In this document: in pieces, positions 7,107 through 7,640 of the stretch
Layout: every line of letters starts with the position of its first letter
Numbering within the stretch: the first letter of the stretch is position 1
Notes under the pieces: generated by a model
What the model saw: the letters and a program-made list of their open reading frames with translations, nothing else
Told to the model about the DNA's origin: nothing
Databases searched by the model: none
Source of the DNA: Verrucomicrobiota bacterium
Lineage (GTDB): Bacteria; Verrucomicrobiota; Verrucomicrobiia; Limisphaerales; AV2
Length of the DNA stretch: 7,640 nucleotides
Assembly: GCA_003219675.1 (NCBI GenBank)
Contig: QHPW01000186.1
Span: 1-7,640, forward strand
Direction: 5' to 3'
Position numbers and translations under genes: made by a program

Positions 7107-7640
7107 TCAGGGTGCCGTCAAGCCGAACCAGTTCGGGCCGCTCCACCCGCCGGTGTCACCGGCATAGGTCGTGAAGCTCGCCTTCTTGCGGAACTCGTCG
7201 AGATTTAACTTGCCCTTGGCAAAAGCGTCAGCGTCTGAATTCTTGGCGCGAATCGTCATGATAGTGCCGTGGGCGGGTGTTCCATCTTCACGATCCTCCA
7301 GGAGCACTTGATTTCCCTCGTCGTCAGGCGCGACCGTTACTCGTTTGGTTTTGGCGGCCGCCTTGGCCTTCCCCGGAGCCGGGCTCGCGCCGCCGAAGAC
7401 GCAGACGGTGATTGTCTCCTCCGGTTTCAAATTGCGGATGTTAGTCGCGTTTTTGAGGGCTTCGAGCAGGCCTTCTTTCAGTTCTTCAACTTTCGTCTCG
7501 TCGTATTCTGGTCGCCCAAAACCGGTGGTGGCTGCCTTGAAGTTCTTCTGATACTGGTTCCAGACCCCGGAATACATATCTTGTTGTCCGTATAATTCCC
7601 GCTTCGCTTCCTCCCAGGTCGAATCGGTTTCGGATTTGTC
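7107..7640 (-). CDS. Uncharacterised protein, 5' end missing
   Basis: The frame is open from the right window edge to TGA at 7109-7107, giving 177 visible residues. Although an ATG exists at 7577, the codons before it (DKSETDSTWEEAKRELYGQQD) read like real protein and continue without a stop, so the gene almost certainly starts outside the window. The visible part has an acidic, helical WEEAKRELYG segment, a second helical segment DETKVEELKEGLLEALKNATNIRNLKPEE, then a beta-rich stretch TITVCVFGG, an Ala/Lys-rich linker (APGKAKAAAKTKR), and GTIMTIRAKNSDADAFAKGKLNLDEFRKKASFTTYAG near the end. I remember similar proteins in Verrucomicrobia and Planctomycetes, without a known function. No catalytic motif or membrane segment is visible in this part. 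It is followed by a hairpin repeat and then, on the same strand, by the beta-helix gene. Confidence 0.8.
   Translation of the reverse strand, partial: DKSETDSTWEEAKRELYGQQDMYSGVWNQYQKNFKAATTGFGRPEYDETKVEELKEGLLEALKNATNIRNLKPEETITVCVFGGASPAPGKAKAAAKTKRVTVAPDDEGNQVLLEDREDGTPAHGTIMTIRAKNSDADAFAKGKLNLDEFRKKASFTTYAGDTGGWSGPNWFGLTAP

Overview
This window reads as a chromosomal segment from a Verrucomicrobiota-like bacterium (possibly a soil or freshwater Pedosphaera/Limisphaerales relative). The lineage call is inference from gene content: a DUF1501 protein, a secreted parallel beta-helix protein of the kind common in Planctomycetes/Verrucomicrobia, lineage-typical proteins of unknown function, moderately high GC, and GC-rich palindromic repeats between genes. 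No rRNA or tRNA was seen to settle it.

Layout. Positions 1-950 hold the 3' part of a plus-strand DUF1501 gene (alkaline phosphatase superfamily fold). A 328-base intergenic stretch follows, with a double-hairpin repeat and possible degenerate terminal inverted repeats. Then, on the minus strand, comes a glycerol uptake pair transcribed glpF (3571-2837) to glpK (2702-1279). The glpK gene is broken: the reading frame jumps near position 1863, and about 19-20 conserved residues are missing there. A second copy of the double-hairpin repeat lies between glpF and glpK. Divergent from glpF is a small stand-alone receiver-domain protein on the plus strand (3737-4162).

The right half is minus strand. 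A gene cut by the window edge (7640-7107) encodes an uncharacterised protein. It is followed by a large secreted right-handed beta-helix protein (6863-4809, possibly GH141-like), and then by a small protein with an N-terminal Tudor/CarD-like motif (4760-4245). The 48-base gap between the last two carries a degenerate 10-base tandem repeat.

How the genes fit together. Glycerol would enter through GlpF and be trapped as glycerol-3-phosphate by GlpK, but as read here GlpK is probably non-functional unless the lesion is an assembly artefact. The beta-helix protein points to polysaccharide processing outside the cytoplasm. I found no convincing new multi-gene system, CRISPR array, insertion sequence or RNA gene. 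The most interesting signals are the structurally conserved double-hairpin repeat and the glpK lesion.
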